Source: Runella sp. SP2
GTDB taxonomy: Bacteria > Bacteroidota > Bacteroidia > Cytophagales > Spirosomataceae
DNA: 64,000 nucleotides
Assembly: GCF_003711225.1 (NCBI RefSeq)
Contig: NZ_CP031031.1
Coordinates: 1 to 64,000 of the forward strand
Reading direction: 5' to 3'
Positions 16,779 to 28,900 of the stretch are shown in pieces (position 1 is the stretch's first letter; each line of letters begins with the position of its first letter). The translations under genes were made by a program, and so were the position numbers. The notes below the pieces were generated by a model that worked only from the letters and a program-made list of their open reading frames with translations, ran no database searches and was not told the origin of the DNA.

Positions 16779-18651
16779 TCTCTTCAAAATAGCGAATATG
16801 TTTTAGCATCTCCCATAATTTGAAATGCTCAGTATCACTTTGGATTGGGCTGTTGCCCAGAAAAACATTTCGAAAAACTTGATCATCAATCGGGGCATCG
16901 CTTACCAGAACCCACAGGAATGAAGAACCGAGAGGTGGGGTAATCTGGGAACGAAAATGATTGTCTTCCCAATTGAATAAATTGATTATTTTTCCATTTT
17001 TAGCAACACGCTCTAAAGGGATGCGGTGAATAAAACTAAAGCCTCTACCTTGGCCATAACTATCTGTATAGCAAGCTTGTATGCCTTTTTCAGACGTCAC
17101 ATCTACAATTGTATAATATAAATCTGGCTGTAAGGAATCCACTTTAATCGTAATATTTTGCTGAGTGGTCAAGACTTGGCCTTGTTTCAGCTGTATTCCT
17201 TGTTGGGGGATGAATCTAATGGTATCACCCAAAGTCTTTCTCTCATAGGCATCCACCCATGTGCTCACCTTCACCCCCAACAAAGGACTGTGCAGTGCTT
17301 TCAGTACCTCGCGCAAATCTATTTTCGTTTTGGTGTTTTGGAGGGCTTCGGCGGCGTTTTGATGGGGAAGTGGGTTAGGTTCGATGGTGTATTCTTCTGA
17401 TTTAAAGGCATTGGCAGGTAACAAAACCGTACCTTTTTTATCACTCACTTTGATCAATAAACCTTCTGTCAATTGTTTGCTTCCCTTTGCTTTGACTTGT
17501 ACATAACTATAAGGCTTATACGTATCTAAATTGTCCCACTCAAATGTTAGGTCATTGGGGTCACCTTTTAAATTTAATGCTTTCTTAACCACAGCATTCA
17601 CACTCCAAGAAACAGACTTAAAAACTCCCAAGAACATCGGGGCTTCTTCACTGTTTGGGGTAAATTGATGCAATTTTGGTATGAGTGCGTGAGTAGCAAC
17701 TTGGCCTTCTTTTAATAAAAATATTCCTTCTTTGCCATTACTAATGTATCTTTTATTCTGCTCCAACTTAAGAAGTTCATTCTTGAAATCATCATGAATG
17801 GACTGCAAAGTAGGTTTTGCAAACAAATAAGGTGCCTGAAATGCTGCTTTCAACGCCTGAACAAAATAACTCTCACCGTTTGGTGCTGTTCTAATCTCTA
17901 CATTCGTAGCCGCCATCAACACCGCTGAAGGTCGAGAAAGATTTGGATTTTCTGGTTTCTCAAAGGGAGTAAAATCTGCAAAGTCACCTCCATCTATTAA
18001 ATTACCCGTTTCGGATTGTGAACTATTATTTCCCGATTTTGCTGTTCCCTGAGATTCACAATAGTCTGCCCAACTGATGTACTGTCCCCCAGTTCCAATG
18101 GTATCTATCAATCGCTCGTTGTACTGCCCCATCTCATCGTCAATGATAGCATTAGGGTGCTTGTCCCAATTCATGTCTATGTTGCCAAAAATTGACTTTT
18201 TTTCCAATGCGCCATTATCAGGTAAACTTTGGCTATCGGGTGTATCTTTGCATATAAATATCTCGTCTTTAAAATCTCCTCTTACTACTTCTTTTTCATC
18301 AGCACTTCTATCTCCAATGCGTGTCCCGTGTGAACAAAAATAGGTTACTACAATAACTTGATAGTTCTTCGCTCGTAGTTGCCCTACTTTTTCAATAAAC
18401 GTTTTGACGATTTCTCGAAATTGTGCAGCCGTAACGTTACGGAAAACCATAATATTTTCTTTCTTGAAATCTTGCTGTAACAATAGATCCTGAACGGTAT
18501 TAGCACTTTTTTTAAGGCTCAAACTTTCCCAATGTAAAAAATCTGTATTCTCAATCAACAAAGCCACCTTAACTATCTTGGGTGGTGGAGGAGGTTGAAA
18601 GGCAACGAGGCCAAAACCTATTACAAAGGGCAGAAGCAATAGATAGCGCAT
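16756..18651 (-). CDS. Exported caspase-like protein, diverged
   Basis: The 631-residue protein starts with a hydrophobic signal (MRYLLLLPFVIGFGLVAF) and a Pro run (QPPPPPK). A caspase-like fold covers residues about 27-290: KVALLIENTDFLHWESLSL, candidate His108 in YFCSHGTRIGD, and candidate Cys198 in YISWADYCESQG. The D-x-C context replaces the usual DACxxG, and a long insert (about 112-175) separates the two residues. After the protease core come beta-rich domains (about 340-600) with KVSDKKGTVLLP and TITIKVDSLQPDLYYTIVDVT patterns. It is a single-gene unit beyond the terminator at 18698. Confidence 0.65.
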   Translation of the reverse strand: MRYLLLLPFVIGFGLVAFQPPPPPKIVKVALLIENTDFLHWESLSLKKSANTVQDLLLQQDFKKENIMVFRNVTAAQFREIVKTFIEKVGQLRAKNYQVIVVTYFCSHGTRIGDRSADEKEVVRGDFKDEIFICKDTPDSQSLPDNGALEKKSIFGNIDMNWDKHPNAIIDDEMGQYNERLIDTIGTGGQYISWADYCESQGTAKSGNNSSQSETGNLIDGGDFADFTPFEKPENPNLSRPSAVLMAATNVEIRTAPNGESYFVQALKAAFQAPYLFAKPTLQSIHDDFKNELLKLEQNKRYISNGKEGIFLLKEGQVATHALIPKLHQFTPNSEEAPMFLGVFKSVSWSVNAVVKKALNLKGDPNDLTFEWDNLDTYKPYSYVQVKAKGSKQLTEGLLIKVSDKKGTVLLPANAFKSEEYTIEPNPLPHQNAAEALQNTKTKIDLREVLKALHSPLLGVKVSTWVDAYERKTLGDTIRFIPQQGIQLKQGQVLTTQQNITIKVDSLQPDLYYTIVDVTSEKGIQACYTDSYGQGRGFSFIHRIPLERVAKNGKIINLFNWEDNHFRSQITPPLGSSFLWVLVSDAPIDDQVFRNVFLGNSPIQSDTEHFKLWEMLKHIRYFEEINYVVSH

Positions 18652-18697
18652 GATTTGATCAGGTTTATGGGGCAGGTATTAGCTCAAAAATAACGTA

Positions 18698-18733
18698 AAA
18701 AAATCTCCTTTGAAAACTCAAAGGAGATTTTTT
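18698..18733 (-). terminator. Strong bidirectional terminator
   Basis: Perfect 16-bp stem around a 4-base loop (AAAC); the arms are A-rich on one side and T-rich on the other, so it can act on both strands. It ends the eight-gene leftward operon that begins near 30850. Confidence 0.85.
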
Positions 18734-18821
18734 GTGTATGATCTTCAAATGTATTTTTACTTGTCCTCTTTTCCTTTTGATAAGGACGGTGTGACGACTC
18801 GCAAATGGCTAGGTGTACTGC

Positions 18822-19790
18822 TTATTTCCCAAATCTAAACCAATATCGCTCAGATAGTGCTTGATATCTTTCGGCCAGTTTATATGCCTCGGAGTTGATC
18901 TGTTTTTGAGTGAGTATGGAGGCTGTCACTTCTTGTAGTCGTTCACGTTGGTCTGACTCCCACAAAGCTTTCATCAAACCCATAGAGGTCCGTTCGTACA
19001 ACTCGCCATCGGTTGGAAGAGTTTTCCATAAGCTTTCAAAAGCAACGGCCGCTTCATTGGATTTCCCCTCTTCGATAAGTAGCCAACCTGTCCAGAATTG
19101 TTTACAGTTTGCATCGGCTTTTTCCAAGTCTTTTCTAAACCCATCAAAATCACGATTTGCTTCCACTTTGTCCCTGTATATTTGCCAAAGCTGTGCCGTA
19201 CCGCAATTACATATCGTGTCTTTTCTGGATGCTGAGCTGGCTACGGTAGGTGTATCACCCTGCCAACCCTTATCTTCCAGACTGACTCCAGTTCCTTGAG
19301 CTAAAAAATCTCCCCCATCAGTAAACTGAGTTGTATTGTACCCACTCCAACCAACCCCCAAGACCATCAAAATACCAATGAAGCTAGCAGCGATTCTCAT
19401 GGTAGTCTTCGAATCTAAGGTTTTCGTTTTTACCTGCCACCATTCTTTTGCTGTTTCAATAGTAGGATTCCGAAACACATCAAAAATCGTGATTTCTAAG
19501 CTACCCTTCCATTTACGATAGGCCTCGTTACTGATTTCTGGAACGGCCTCATCTTCCGTAAAAATAGTATCCCAGTCTGACTCTTCCTGCGCGTCTTCGA
19601 TTGCATCGTTGAAATATTCTTCTTCTTGTTCATACCATTGTATCTTCAATGCAGCCACTAACTGCCGAAGGTCATCGTCGGCATTGAGTAACTTAGTATC
19701 TTCTGAGCGTTGGGTAAGCGTTCCTTCTCCAAATACCATGCGAGAAATAGCCCGCTCACCGTATGTATCAAATAATTGTTTCTTGTCCAT
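18822..19790 (-). CDS. One-pass membrane protein with acidic cytosolic and TPR-like outer part
   Basis: The ATG at 19790 is preferred over one 36 bp upstream, because the gene already overlaps the previous one by 23 bp. The 322-residue product has an acidic N-terminal cytosolic half (EQEEEYFNDAIEDAQEESDWD), a single transmembrane helix at residues about 131-149 (MRIAASFIGILMVLGVGW), and a helical periplasmic part (about 200-322) with TPR-like helices (WLLIEEGKSNEAAVAFESLWKTL). This layout resembles anti-sigma or signal-relay proteins, but no zinc-finger or anti-sigma motif is visible. Its tight coupling to the upstream 733-residue cytosolic protein suggests the two interact. Confidence 0.6.
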   Translation of the reverse strand: MDKKQLFDTYGERAISRMVFGEGTLTQRSEDTKLLNADDDLRQLVAALKIQWYEQEEEYFNDAIEDAQEESDWDTIFTEDEAVPEISNEAYRKWKGSLEITIFDVFRNPTIETAKEWWQVKTKTLDSKTTMRIAASFIGILMVLGVGWSGYNTTQFTDGGDFLAQGTGVSLEDKGWQGDTPTVASSASRKDTICNCGTAQLWQIYRDKVEANRDFDGFRKDLEKADANCKQFWTGWLLIEEGKSNEAAVAFESLWKTLPTDGELYERTSMGLMKALWESDQRERLQEVTASILTQKQINSEAYKLAERYQALSERYWFRFGK

Positions 19791-21969
19791 TGCAGTAATG
19801 ATTTTGAAGTTGTTTAATAAAATCAATAGCCACTTCTTTCGATGGCTTGATGGTAGGTCCTATAAAACAGTATAGTAATAGCCCCGCTCCTTCTTCTATC
19901 TTTTCACGGATATTCTCTTTTTTACCACGATAAAGCTCTTGTGCCACTTGCGTATAATCCTTTATTGAGGAATAACGTAATGCAGCCTTCATATTTATGG
20001 ATGTATTGTGTTTTTCTCCTAATTTTCGCACGTACTGTTCAATAAAAAAACTACATCTTTCTCGGTTTTGAACCAAAAATTTAACCATATCATCTTTATA
20101 GAATTTTATTCTCAAACTTAAAAACAGCTTTAATCCTGCGCTTCGATGATTGTTAAATAACTTTTCATTTTGCTGATAGGCAAAGTATTGGCCAATAATA
20201 TCCTTTCTTGGAATCTTCAAAATCTCATCTTCATAAAAACAAACAAAATAATAATCTTCTATCTTATCAAAATGGTCGTAACCAGCTCTTTTTTCCCGCC
20301 GTATTAGAATACGTTTATAAAGTTGTTCATATTCGTTTGCCTTGTCTTCAAACAGCTGTTCTTTTATCAGATTGCGCATATGTTTATCTTCAACATATTT
20401 ATCTGCCTTTTTTCCCAACAAGTAATCGGGGGTAATAACTTGTGAATTAACAGAATCCCCAATCGGAATTTCTTGCTCTAACTCACTATAGAGTATTCGT
20501 TTTTCCACTTTGGCACTGTTGATTTTTTCATTAGTCTTGATAGCATCATTCATAATACCCTTAAAATCCTCCTCATATTCGATACCACAAATGAGGTCTC
20601 TAAGTTCTTCTTCGTACTTTTCGATTCTAACGCTAATCTTTTTGATTCGGGATTGTATTGATTCTCCACCCATTTTATTCAATATAGCGTGGAAAATATC
20701 ATTACGTAACCAGATGTATGCGTAACCAATCGCCAAGGACGGGTCAATCGTAGCTGATGGGCTATTTTCTATTTTACCATAAATACCTGCTCGTAGCTTT
20801 ACATAGAGCTGCCTCATGGCTTCTTCTTTGGCTTGATTAAATGCCATTTCTTTATCAGACCGAAAGATTTGTGGATATCCTCCACCATAATTATTCCCCT
20901 CATAATCGTTGTCTGCTCTTAATTTTAGATTAAGAACTTCACTTTTTGTATTCTCTGTAAATCTTATTAAATCTCTGAGAGAATCATTCAATTTACCAGT
21001 ATTCTCGTTCTTATTTGAGCCTATATAGTCAAAAAAATGGGCAATTGTATTGAAACGGGTTTGTAACTCTCTAGGAAACGCCGTCTGCCTGGCATATGGT
21101 GGGAGCAACTGAGCTAAAAAAAATTGATAATTCCAGTGTTTTAATGCTAAATCCTTAACAATTTGATATTCTTTTACATAGATGTCATGCCGCCAGTGAA
21201 GTAGTGATTCAAAAAGCCTTTCATCAAATTCCGTTGCGGTTGCCTCTTTTTGCGGACTTCTATCCAACTTTTCACGGAGAACTGCCTTATATTTGAATGC
21301 TCGTAGCGCAAATAAGTCGCCTAAATCCCAAAAAGCTTTTTGGAAATTGAAAGATTCCTTATATTTCTCGTCTTTTGGGTTTGCCATGAATGACCGAAAA
21401 TCCTCAAATCTAGCTCTCTTGACTCTTTCACTATCAGTTATGGTCTTTTCGTCACTATCCACTGTGTTTAATTTTTCATTTACGTACTTCTCAAAATACT
21501 TTAAGGCATTATTTTTATTAGTTTGGTTTTTGGCAAATTTTTCAATGCCTGCTTTCAACGAATCGTTCAATTCACCAATTTCACTTACCCTCTTGGTCTC
21601 AAAATCACCTTCCACAATGATCTGCTCTTCAAAAAGATTCCATAGGTTGTCAATTATGCCTGTATCAAGTCGAAAAAGGGCAGCTGTAATTTTTTTGACT
21701 TGATATTCTTTCCCATCAACCTCAATGATTTCTTCTTGAAACCAGTCATTTATTCTAAAATAATTGCGACGAATCCCTTCGAATCGTTGCAAAAAATAAT
21801 AAATTAAGTCGTAATCGTCTGGGAGTGAATCGTGGGGTTTGAGGAACGTATCTATCACTTTGGGATGCGCGGCATCACTATTATCAATATAGCGTAAGGA
21901 GGCTTGAAAATCAAACCTTGCCTGAAGGGTAAGTAAATTTGTCCCTTGCTCATAATCTAATATATTCAT
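19768..21969 (-). CDS. Large cytosolic protein of unknown function
   Basis: I do not recognise this 733-residue protein. It has no signal peptide, is charged and mostly helical, and has a long coiled-coil-like stretch near residues 440-520 (IKKISVRIEKYEEELRDL). Its last 150 residues contain a possible helix-turn-helix-like region (ALRYSSIKDYTQVAQELYRG, then KKENIREKIEEGAGLLL) that faintly recalls sigma region 4; I would not call it from this alone. It overlaps the following membrane-protein gene by 23 bp and follows the WD40-caspase gene by 34 bp, so it is part of the same operon. Confidence 0.6.
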   Translation of the reverse strand: MNILDYEQGTNLLTLQARFDFQASLRYIDNSDAAHPKVIDTFLKPHDSLPDDYDLIYYFLQRFEGIRRNYFRINDWFQEEIIEVDGKEYQVKKITAALFRLDTGIIDNLWNLFEEQIIVEGDFETKRVSEIGELNDSLKAGIEKFAKNQTNKNNALKYFEKYVNEKLNTVDSDEKTITDSERVKRARFEDFRSFMANPKDEKYKESFNFQKAFWDLGDLFALRAFKYKAVLREKLDRSPQKEATATEFDERLFESLLHWRHDIYVKEYQIVKDLALKHWNYQFFLAQLLPPYARQTAFPRELQTRFNTIAHFFDYIGSNKNENTGKLNDSLRDLIRFTENTKSEVLNLKLRADNDYEGNNYGGGYPQIFRSDKEMAFNQAKEEAMRQLYVKLRAGIYGKIENSPSATIDPSLAIGYAYIWLRNDIFHAILNKMGGESIQSRIKKISVRIEKYEEELRDLICGIEYEEDFKGIMNDAIKTNEKINSAKVEKRILYSELEQEIPIGDSVNSQVITPDYLLGKKADKYVEDKHMRNLIKEQLFEDKANEYEQLYKRILIRREKRAGYDHFDKIEDYYFVCFYEDEILKIPRKDIIGQYFAYQQNEKLFNNHRSAGLKLFLSLRIKFYKDDMVKFLVQNRERCSFFIEQYVRKLGEKHNTSINMKAALRYSSIKDYTQVAQELYRGKKENIREKIEEGAGLLLYCFIGPTIKPSKEVAIDFIKQLQNHYCNGQETII

Positions 21970-22003
21970 TTACTTAATGATTTTGGTTTTCGGTTTTGTT
22001 TTT

Positions 22004-25000
22004 CTAATTTTTGAAGTGATACATTTTACTGAAATATTGTGTGATCTTTTGAACCACTCTTCCCTGTACTTCCTCAAGCTTTCCTTTATCAGTAAAAGTG
22101 CCAATCAAAGCACCATTTTTTGATAAATAATAGGTAAGTATTATATTATTTTGGCTACCTGAATAAGTTCCACTTAAAACGAAAGCCCCAGGGTAATCTT
22201 CTGATTCAACATAAGCAAAAGTATTCGTCTGATTGTATCGAGTTTTATCCAAATTTCCTTTAATCCCTGCTGTAAATTTGAGTTCATCTATTTCTGGGGG
22301 GGTATTTTTTCGAAAATTTTCAACTCTGATAACAGGTTTTACTTCTTCAATTGATATGGCACTGCGGATGTTATCATCTACAATACCAATATTAAAATCA
22401 ACTTGTGCCTCTCGCCCAGGAGCTGCTCCTTTTACAAAGAAAGCTTGCTGACCCACTCCTATTTCATTAGCTAAAATAGAAACTTCTTTCACAATATAAT
22501 TTAGTAATCCAATAACACTTATATAAACATTACCCCTCTGTGTCTCTGTAACACTGCTGCTTCCTCCACGAAGCCCACGTAAAAAAGCATAGGTAGCAAG
22601 TCCTTGTTGACGGCTATTACTTTCAAAACTTGATTTATTAGAAGCGGAACTGGCTAATATATAAATACCAGAACGTTCTTTAAGGTCTTCTAACACTTTG
22701 AGCTCACCCTCTGATATAGATTTACTCTGACTTAATAGGGTTGAAATACCTTGACCAGCTCCACATAAGTCGAGGATTACCAATTTTTTGCTTGCTTTAA
22801 TCTGTTGTAAATAATCTCTCAATGTACTGAAAGACAACATATATTTTTCCCTGGTCTGTGTATCGTTCATTTGGGTAACATCTGTTGTTTGGGCACCTGC
22901 TAATAAAAAGTATAAGTCTTCATTAGAAGGTGATTGCGTTTTATAGTGAACCCCGTGGCCGCTTAGATACAAAATAAATATATCATCTACAGATAAATTT
23001 TTAGCTGATTCCAATGCAGCAATGACTGATTTTTTATTTGCTATTTGAGTAGGGTTTTTGGTTGGAAAACTAAGAACTTGAATATTAGTATTCTCTTTAC
23101 CAACCATTCGACTACATACTAATGATAAAGCCGAACCTACTTTTTCAGCATCTTTGTGCGCAAAGTGAAGACCAGCTGTAGAAGCGCCTACTACCAAAGC
23201 CTTTATTTGTAATTTTTCATTTGAGTTAGGTGTCTTTTTACTCGTAGGACTACTTGTGGATATTTGTTTTTCTATGCCTTTCTTTTTTGTCAAAGTATCG
23301 ATAGTAGAGAAAATCCAACTAGAAGGTACAGTTTCTTCCAGTACTGTAGCATTTGGGTTAAAATTTATAGGTGGTATTTCTATGATTCTTGGAGTAGAAC
23401 TTACCCAATTTTCGTTATTAAAAGCTGTTACTGATAATCTGTTTAGATTTTTTCTACTCAGCCAAGCATTGAATCTATTCAAATTTATTTTCAACTTAAG
23501 TTCTTTATTGTTCGGGACAAAACGTGGCCTTAAATCGGAAATTAGCTCGTTTTCATTAATCCCGACAGCAATTCGACCAATACCACCCCCTTTATTTTCT
23601 ACCCTAACAATGAGCTCATGGCCATCTAAATTTAACTCAACAGAGGGAGGTAAGGGAATTGCCTCAATGTTAGGTATAGAGCGAATTGATTCGCTTGAAT
23701 AACCAAATAAAATAGGTAGTAAACCAGGACGATAATATCTATGGCGTATTTGGTTAAACTCAATGGATTTCCAAGGTTGTTGATCATCAGTTGTATCTTG
23801 TACTGAGTAATGTGCTAATTCGGAAGCATTTGCTGAAGCATCAAAAAGTCCCGAAGGTGTAATAGTTATCCATCCTTTATCACCAAATGGGATGTATGTA
23901 ACCATCTCTTTTCCAGACTCTAAATCCCACATTTTTATCAAATTATCGGTTGCCACAGAAATCATAAATTGATTGTTAGGTGAGAAAGCAACTCCCATAA
24001 TATGACCCGTATGGCCTCGCAAGATTCTGTTGTATCGTGTTTTTTTATTTTCTAATAATATACTCCCATTATCATCATAAGTAGCTATATATTCATTGTC
24101 ATCTACAAATGGTATTCGAGCATCCTGAGAAGTTAATGACGAATTTATAATTTCTGAACGAAACACCTTAATTTTTTTCCATTTGTTATTTTCACTTATC
24201 CATTTGCTTTTTAACTGAGATGTAACTACTAAAAAACTTGTTCCATCAGATTGAAATTCTAAATCTTCCCAGTTTCCATTAGGGCTGACCAATTCATCTA
24301 TTACTTCATTTGTTTCAGTATTCCATATGTATAAACAACTATCCATCATAGTGGCTGCTAATGAACTAAATTTTGAAAATATTATAGGTTCATCTTTGAA
24401 TATATCTATTTTATCGTCATTCTTTAAGTTGATTTTAGAAATCCAATTTTTTATTTTACTTTTAAAAGGCCACTTACCTCCACTTATCTTCCATAGATTA
24501 GCCATATCTTTTTGTATCGGATTGATTAATTTAATGACTGAATATTGCTCTTTAAAATTCATTTTTTTTTCAACAATATCTTTTTTTATGGTTTCTTTTT
24601 TTAAATAATCAAAAAATTTGCCCGTTTTAAAATCCCACCTTTTAATTGTTTCATTTATTTGTTCAAAAAGTATTTCATTTCCATTTTTATCAAAAGATAT
24701 TCGACCACTTAACGACTCCTCTTTTTTGAATAAGAAATTATCACTCGAACTCAATATACTTTGAAGATTTTGGTCCCAAATTTCAATTTGATTTAATCTA
24801 GCCAATGCAACATATTTATTGTTTGGAGAAAATTTAAAAGCAGTATAATTGTTGAATATTCGGTTTATTATTTTGCCATTTATAAGTTCAGTTAAAACTA
24901 ACATTTCTCCTTCTTTTTTTGTGGTTAACTTATTATTATTATCATAGAATCCATCGTATTTTTCAGTAATTTCTTCATTTCTAAATATGCTCGTTGTTTT

Positions 25001-25957
25001 GAAAAGATCATTTCTGTATTTATCGTCAGTTAAACTTAAAAAACGACTTCCATCATTAGAGAAAGTTAAATATTTTCCTGAAAAAGTAAAGAAAGAACGA
25101 GCAACAGTTTTAGCTTTATTTCCAGCATTTCCATTATAATTTAAATCTTTTGGTTCTTATGGTATTGCTACTGAATAGATAGAGTCGGGGGGAATCATTG
25201 CTCTTATCTGCCCGACTGGAATTTCTAACTTATAATTAAAAATAAGTGACTTATCATTAAATTTTCCGTACCATACTATCGATTCATTGTCTGGTAAAAA
25301 AGACCCACCATATCCTCCACTATCGTTTGTCTAACCTTTAATAGGTTTCCGTATTTTTAAGTGATAAAGAGTTAATTTAACATCCCTTGGGCCATTTAAA
25401 CCAGATAAAAAATATTTATTGTCTGATGAAAAAGACATTGCAATATTTGTGGAGAATGTACTATGGTTTGCCGTTATATCGAACCATTCTTTTGAATTTA
25501 ATTCATAAATACGAATAAAATGACTATGTATTCTATGCATTGATACATATTTCCCATCAGGTGAAAATTCAGCTTTAGATAGTTCAATACTTTCATTTAA
25601 AAGTAAGCTATCAAGCAACTTGGTATTTGCTAAATTCCAAATTTTAATATTTCCTTTGGATGAAACTGCTAAAATATTTTTTCCATCTTTTGAAAACATT
25701 AAATTTTTAACAGGTTCTTTATAACCTTTAAACGTATGTAATAATCTACTACTGCTAGCTTCCCATAGTTTAATCTCACCACCGGTGCTACCAGAAATTA
25801 AATAATGACTGTTTGGTGAAAAATTTATACACGTTATGGTTGTTAACTTATCCAAACTTATATTAGGAATTATCAAATGCGATTTTTGAGCTTTGGCAGT
25901 AGTATATAAAATAAGTATTCCGTAGAAAATGCATAGGTGTTTAACCGAGTTTTTCAT
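22004..25957 (-). pseudogene. WD40-caspase protein gene broken by two in-frame stops
   Basis: From the ATG at 25957 (signal peptide MKNSVKHLCIFYGILILYTTAKA) to the stop at 22004 there is one frame of 1,317 codons interrupted only by TAG at 25331-25333 and TAA at 25157-25159. No frameshift is needed. The first 208 residues hold WD40 blades (LISGSTGGEIKLWEASSS). After the stops come more blades (MISVATDNLIKMWDLESG), an Ig-like segment and a caspase domain with His1001 in LSGHGVHY and Cys1065 in ILDLCGAGQ (full-frame numbering). It has the same architecture and length as the intact gene at 30981-34997. It is either a recent nonsense pseudogene or the site of two base errors. Confidence 0.8.
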
Positions 25958-25972
25958 TAGTAAAAAGAGTTT

Positions 25973-28900
25973 TTAATTGGTTTTGTCTCTGATTAATCTG
26001 ATAGTTCCTTGTTCGCGTTTAGGTTTGTTGCTGCCTATAAAATACACATCGGCCTGGTAAACATAAGTGCCTTCACCTGCGGGTTGCTGCTGTCCATTCA
26101 TTCCGTTCCATCCCCTCGTTAAATCGTTGGGAGCAACGTCCTCTTCAAAGAAAATCGTTGAGCCGTTCAAATCCAATATCCGATAGGTTATTTTTTTGAT
26201 ACCCTCCCCACCAAACGGCACCCATTTGTCGCTCAGTCCGTCGCTATTGGGGGTAAATACCTGTGGAAAACCCAATTGGCAGTTGGCTACGCGCAGCGCA
26301 TTGAACGATTGGAGGGAGTCTTGGCAAGTTCCATCACTAAACTTTACCTGTATATCGTATAAACCACTGTTGGTAAAATTGACCGTTGGTTGGGGTCCTT
26401 TCAGGATGATTACAGGCTGTTGTGGTGCCGAAATGCGCCATTCGTACTCGGTAGCGGCTCGTTCCATATCCATCTGTAGTTGTACGATTTGGCTGGGACA
26501 AATAGCCTCGGGGAGCATAAGGCCACGGGCTTTGGGAGCAGGGCGTACCGTAACCCGTATGAGTGTATCGGCATAGCAGTTTCTGTTTGCACCATACACC
26601 CGAACCCGAATCGTTTTTGTACCCGAGGTCGCAAAGCGAAAAATAGGGTTGGCATTGGTACTGTCTTTGGATAGCCCTTCTGGTTCAACCACAAATGCAC
26701 CCGACCCTGATACCCGTAGACGAATGGGTTCGTTGGGGCAAACTGTCGAGGTTGCCAACTGTACACTGGGCTTTGGGGGAGATACGACCACTACTGTTCT
26801 TGGGCGGGTAGTATCAGTGACGCAGTTGAGCTTTACAATCATTCTGACAGTATAAGTACCTATTTTGTCAAACGTTTTGGCTACTCGCTGCCCGTTGTAT
26901 CGGGTATTGTCAGAGAACAGAAACGTTACCTCGGCCTCCGCACTTCCTGGGGTGGTATTTTGTAACTGAAGGCTACTCCCCACACAGACTTCGGTGGCAC
27001 TCATCCAAAGCGCCATACGCAGACGCGTAGGATACACTTTCAGCTTCAATTCATCGCTGACAGTATCACACTCATTGATACCCACGAGCTTTATAGTGTA
27101 GATCGTCAGTGAGTCGCCCAGAGCAGGTAAACTCAGCCATTTCTCATTGCTTTCAAATGTCGTCAGTTGCCCATTGACGTATAGTAATCGGCGTTGGACT
27201 TTTATTGGAGATACATCCGTGACCAAAAACTGGGCGGGCGAGCAACGTCCTGCCGTCGAGTCAATGCCTATTTGCACGAAGGGCCGAGCCAATACTGTAA
27301 CCTCGATCGATTCAGTTTGTGGATTGCCACAGCCTGATGAAGAAGTTTGAATAAGGCGATACACCACCTTTTGATCTTGTAGTGTGCTGTTGGTGAGGCG
27401 TTGAGGCGGTAGTTGGTGAGTAGTAGCTATGACTTGTCCCTCTTTTTCCCAACGATAGGATACATCAGCGCGAGCAGGCTGATTGACCGTCAGGACTGCC
27501 TCCAACGGCCCGCAGCCTCGGGTAGTGCTGGCCAAAATTTTGAACGGAGCAACGGGACTGGCCATTTCGACTTGGACCGACTGACTCACAAAACAATCAA
27601 GTGCGCCAGCTTCTAATTTCACATTGGAGGTACCCGCAGGCAGCATCAATCTTGGTTTTAGATCGGTCGAGGCCAATGCACCATTTACATACCAACGCAC
27701 TTGGTTGGTACCTATAATCTCTGCCTGAACGTCGGGTGCTTGACCTACACACGCGCCTTTGACCAACAACCGATTGATGCGCGGCCGTCCGATTGTCACT
27801 GTGCCAGTGGCTGTGCCTGGGCAACCCATGCTTCCTCTGACCGTATAATTGACCATCACTTGCGATGCTGTCAGACCCTGTAAAAACAGCGTATCCTCCT
27901 TGATTTGGCAACCATTGCAACTCCAAACACCGCCCGATAGGTCGGCTTTTAGTACGACCGAGGGAGCTTGTTCGCATACGGTTTGGTCTATCACACGTAG
28001 CTCTGTGCCTATGACCGTTATTTTTATCGAGTCGGCAGCGGCACATGGTGGTGTACCCTGTTGGTATTTGACCCAAAACTCGCCTTTTTGTTTGGGGTCA
28101 AATGAAGTACCTTGAAATAACTGATTGTTGATAAGCCAGCGGCCACCAGTGGTATTGGCAACTAAGGCAAAACGGGGACTCCCTACGCATAAGGTAGTAT
28201 CGCGTGGGAAGGTTATTTTCATTTTTTCGATACCCCTAATCCAAAATTGTCGCTCCAATTTCACAGGTACATTGCCCGTACATTCATTGTTGGCACTCGC
28301 TGTGATTTTGTAGGGCTTATCCGAAAAATCAAGCCATACTCCTGCTGCGGTGATTTCGAGGCTATCGTTCAAAAAATACTTCACACCCGCTACTGGATTG
28401 GTAATTTTGAAGAGCGTGCGTTGGCACAAATCAGGAAACATGGGTAAATTGAGTGTAGGAGCCGCCGAAACTTTATAGACAAGGGTCACCTTCTGGGAAC
28501 GAACTTTACAGCTGTTTTCTACCTCCAACGTTACGGTATAAATACCTGGACTACTAAACTCTATGCGAGGAGTGGCGTTTTGGGTATTGGGTGTACCTCC
28601 TACCCAACGAATACCATTTGATAACGTGTAGTAATATACGCTTCCTTTTGACCCGCTGGCATCTAAACGGACGATGGCCTTGCCGTTGGTAAGGCATACC
28701 AGTGCGGTGTCTTTACTGATAGCCCTTGAACCCGAATCGGCTAAGGCAGCAACTGCGCCATCAATCACATTGATTGTAAAAGGAATATTGATGGCTTCGG
28801 TTACACAACCATTTTTGAGCGAAAGCGTACCCTGAAAACTCCCCGTACTCGTGTAGGTGGTCGAGTAGTCATGATTGGTTTTGCTTTCAGTTTGGCCATT

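Noticed and set aside
24905-25330. Two separate genes (208 and 966 residues) rather than one broken gene
   Set aside because: The space between them is an open frame in the same register except for the two stop codons, with protein-like sequence throughout, and the intact paralogue spans the same length.
26196-28447. Several plus-strand frames of 60-126 residues opposite the adhesin gene
   Set aside because: They lie wholly antisense to a convincing 1,142-residue gene and have no signal or motif.
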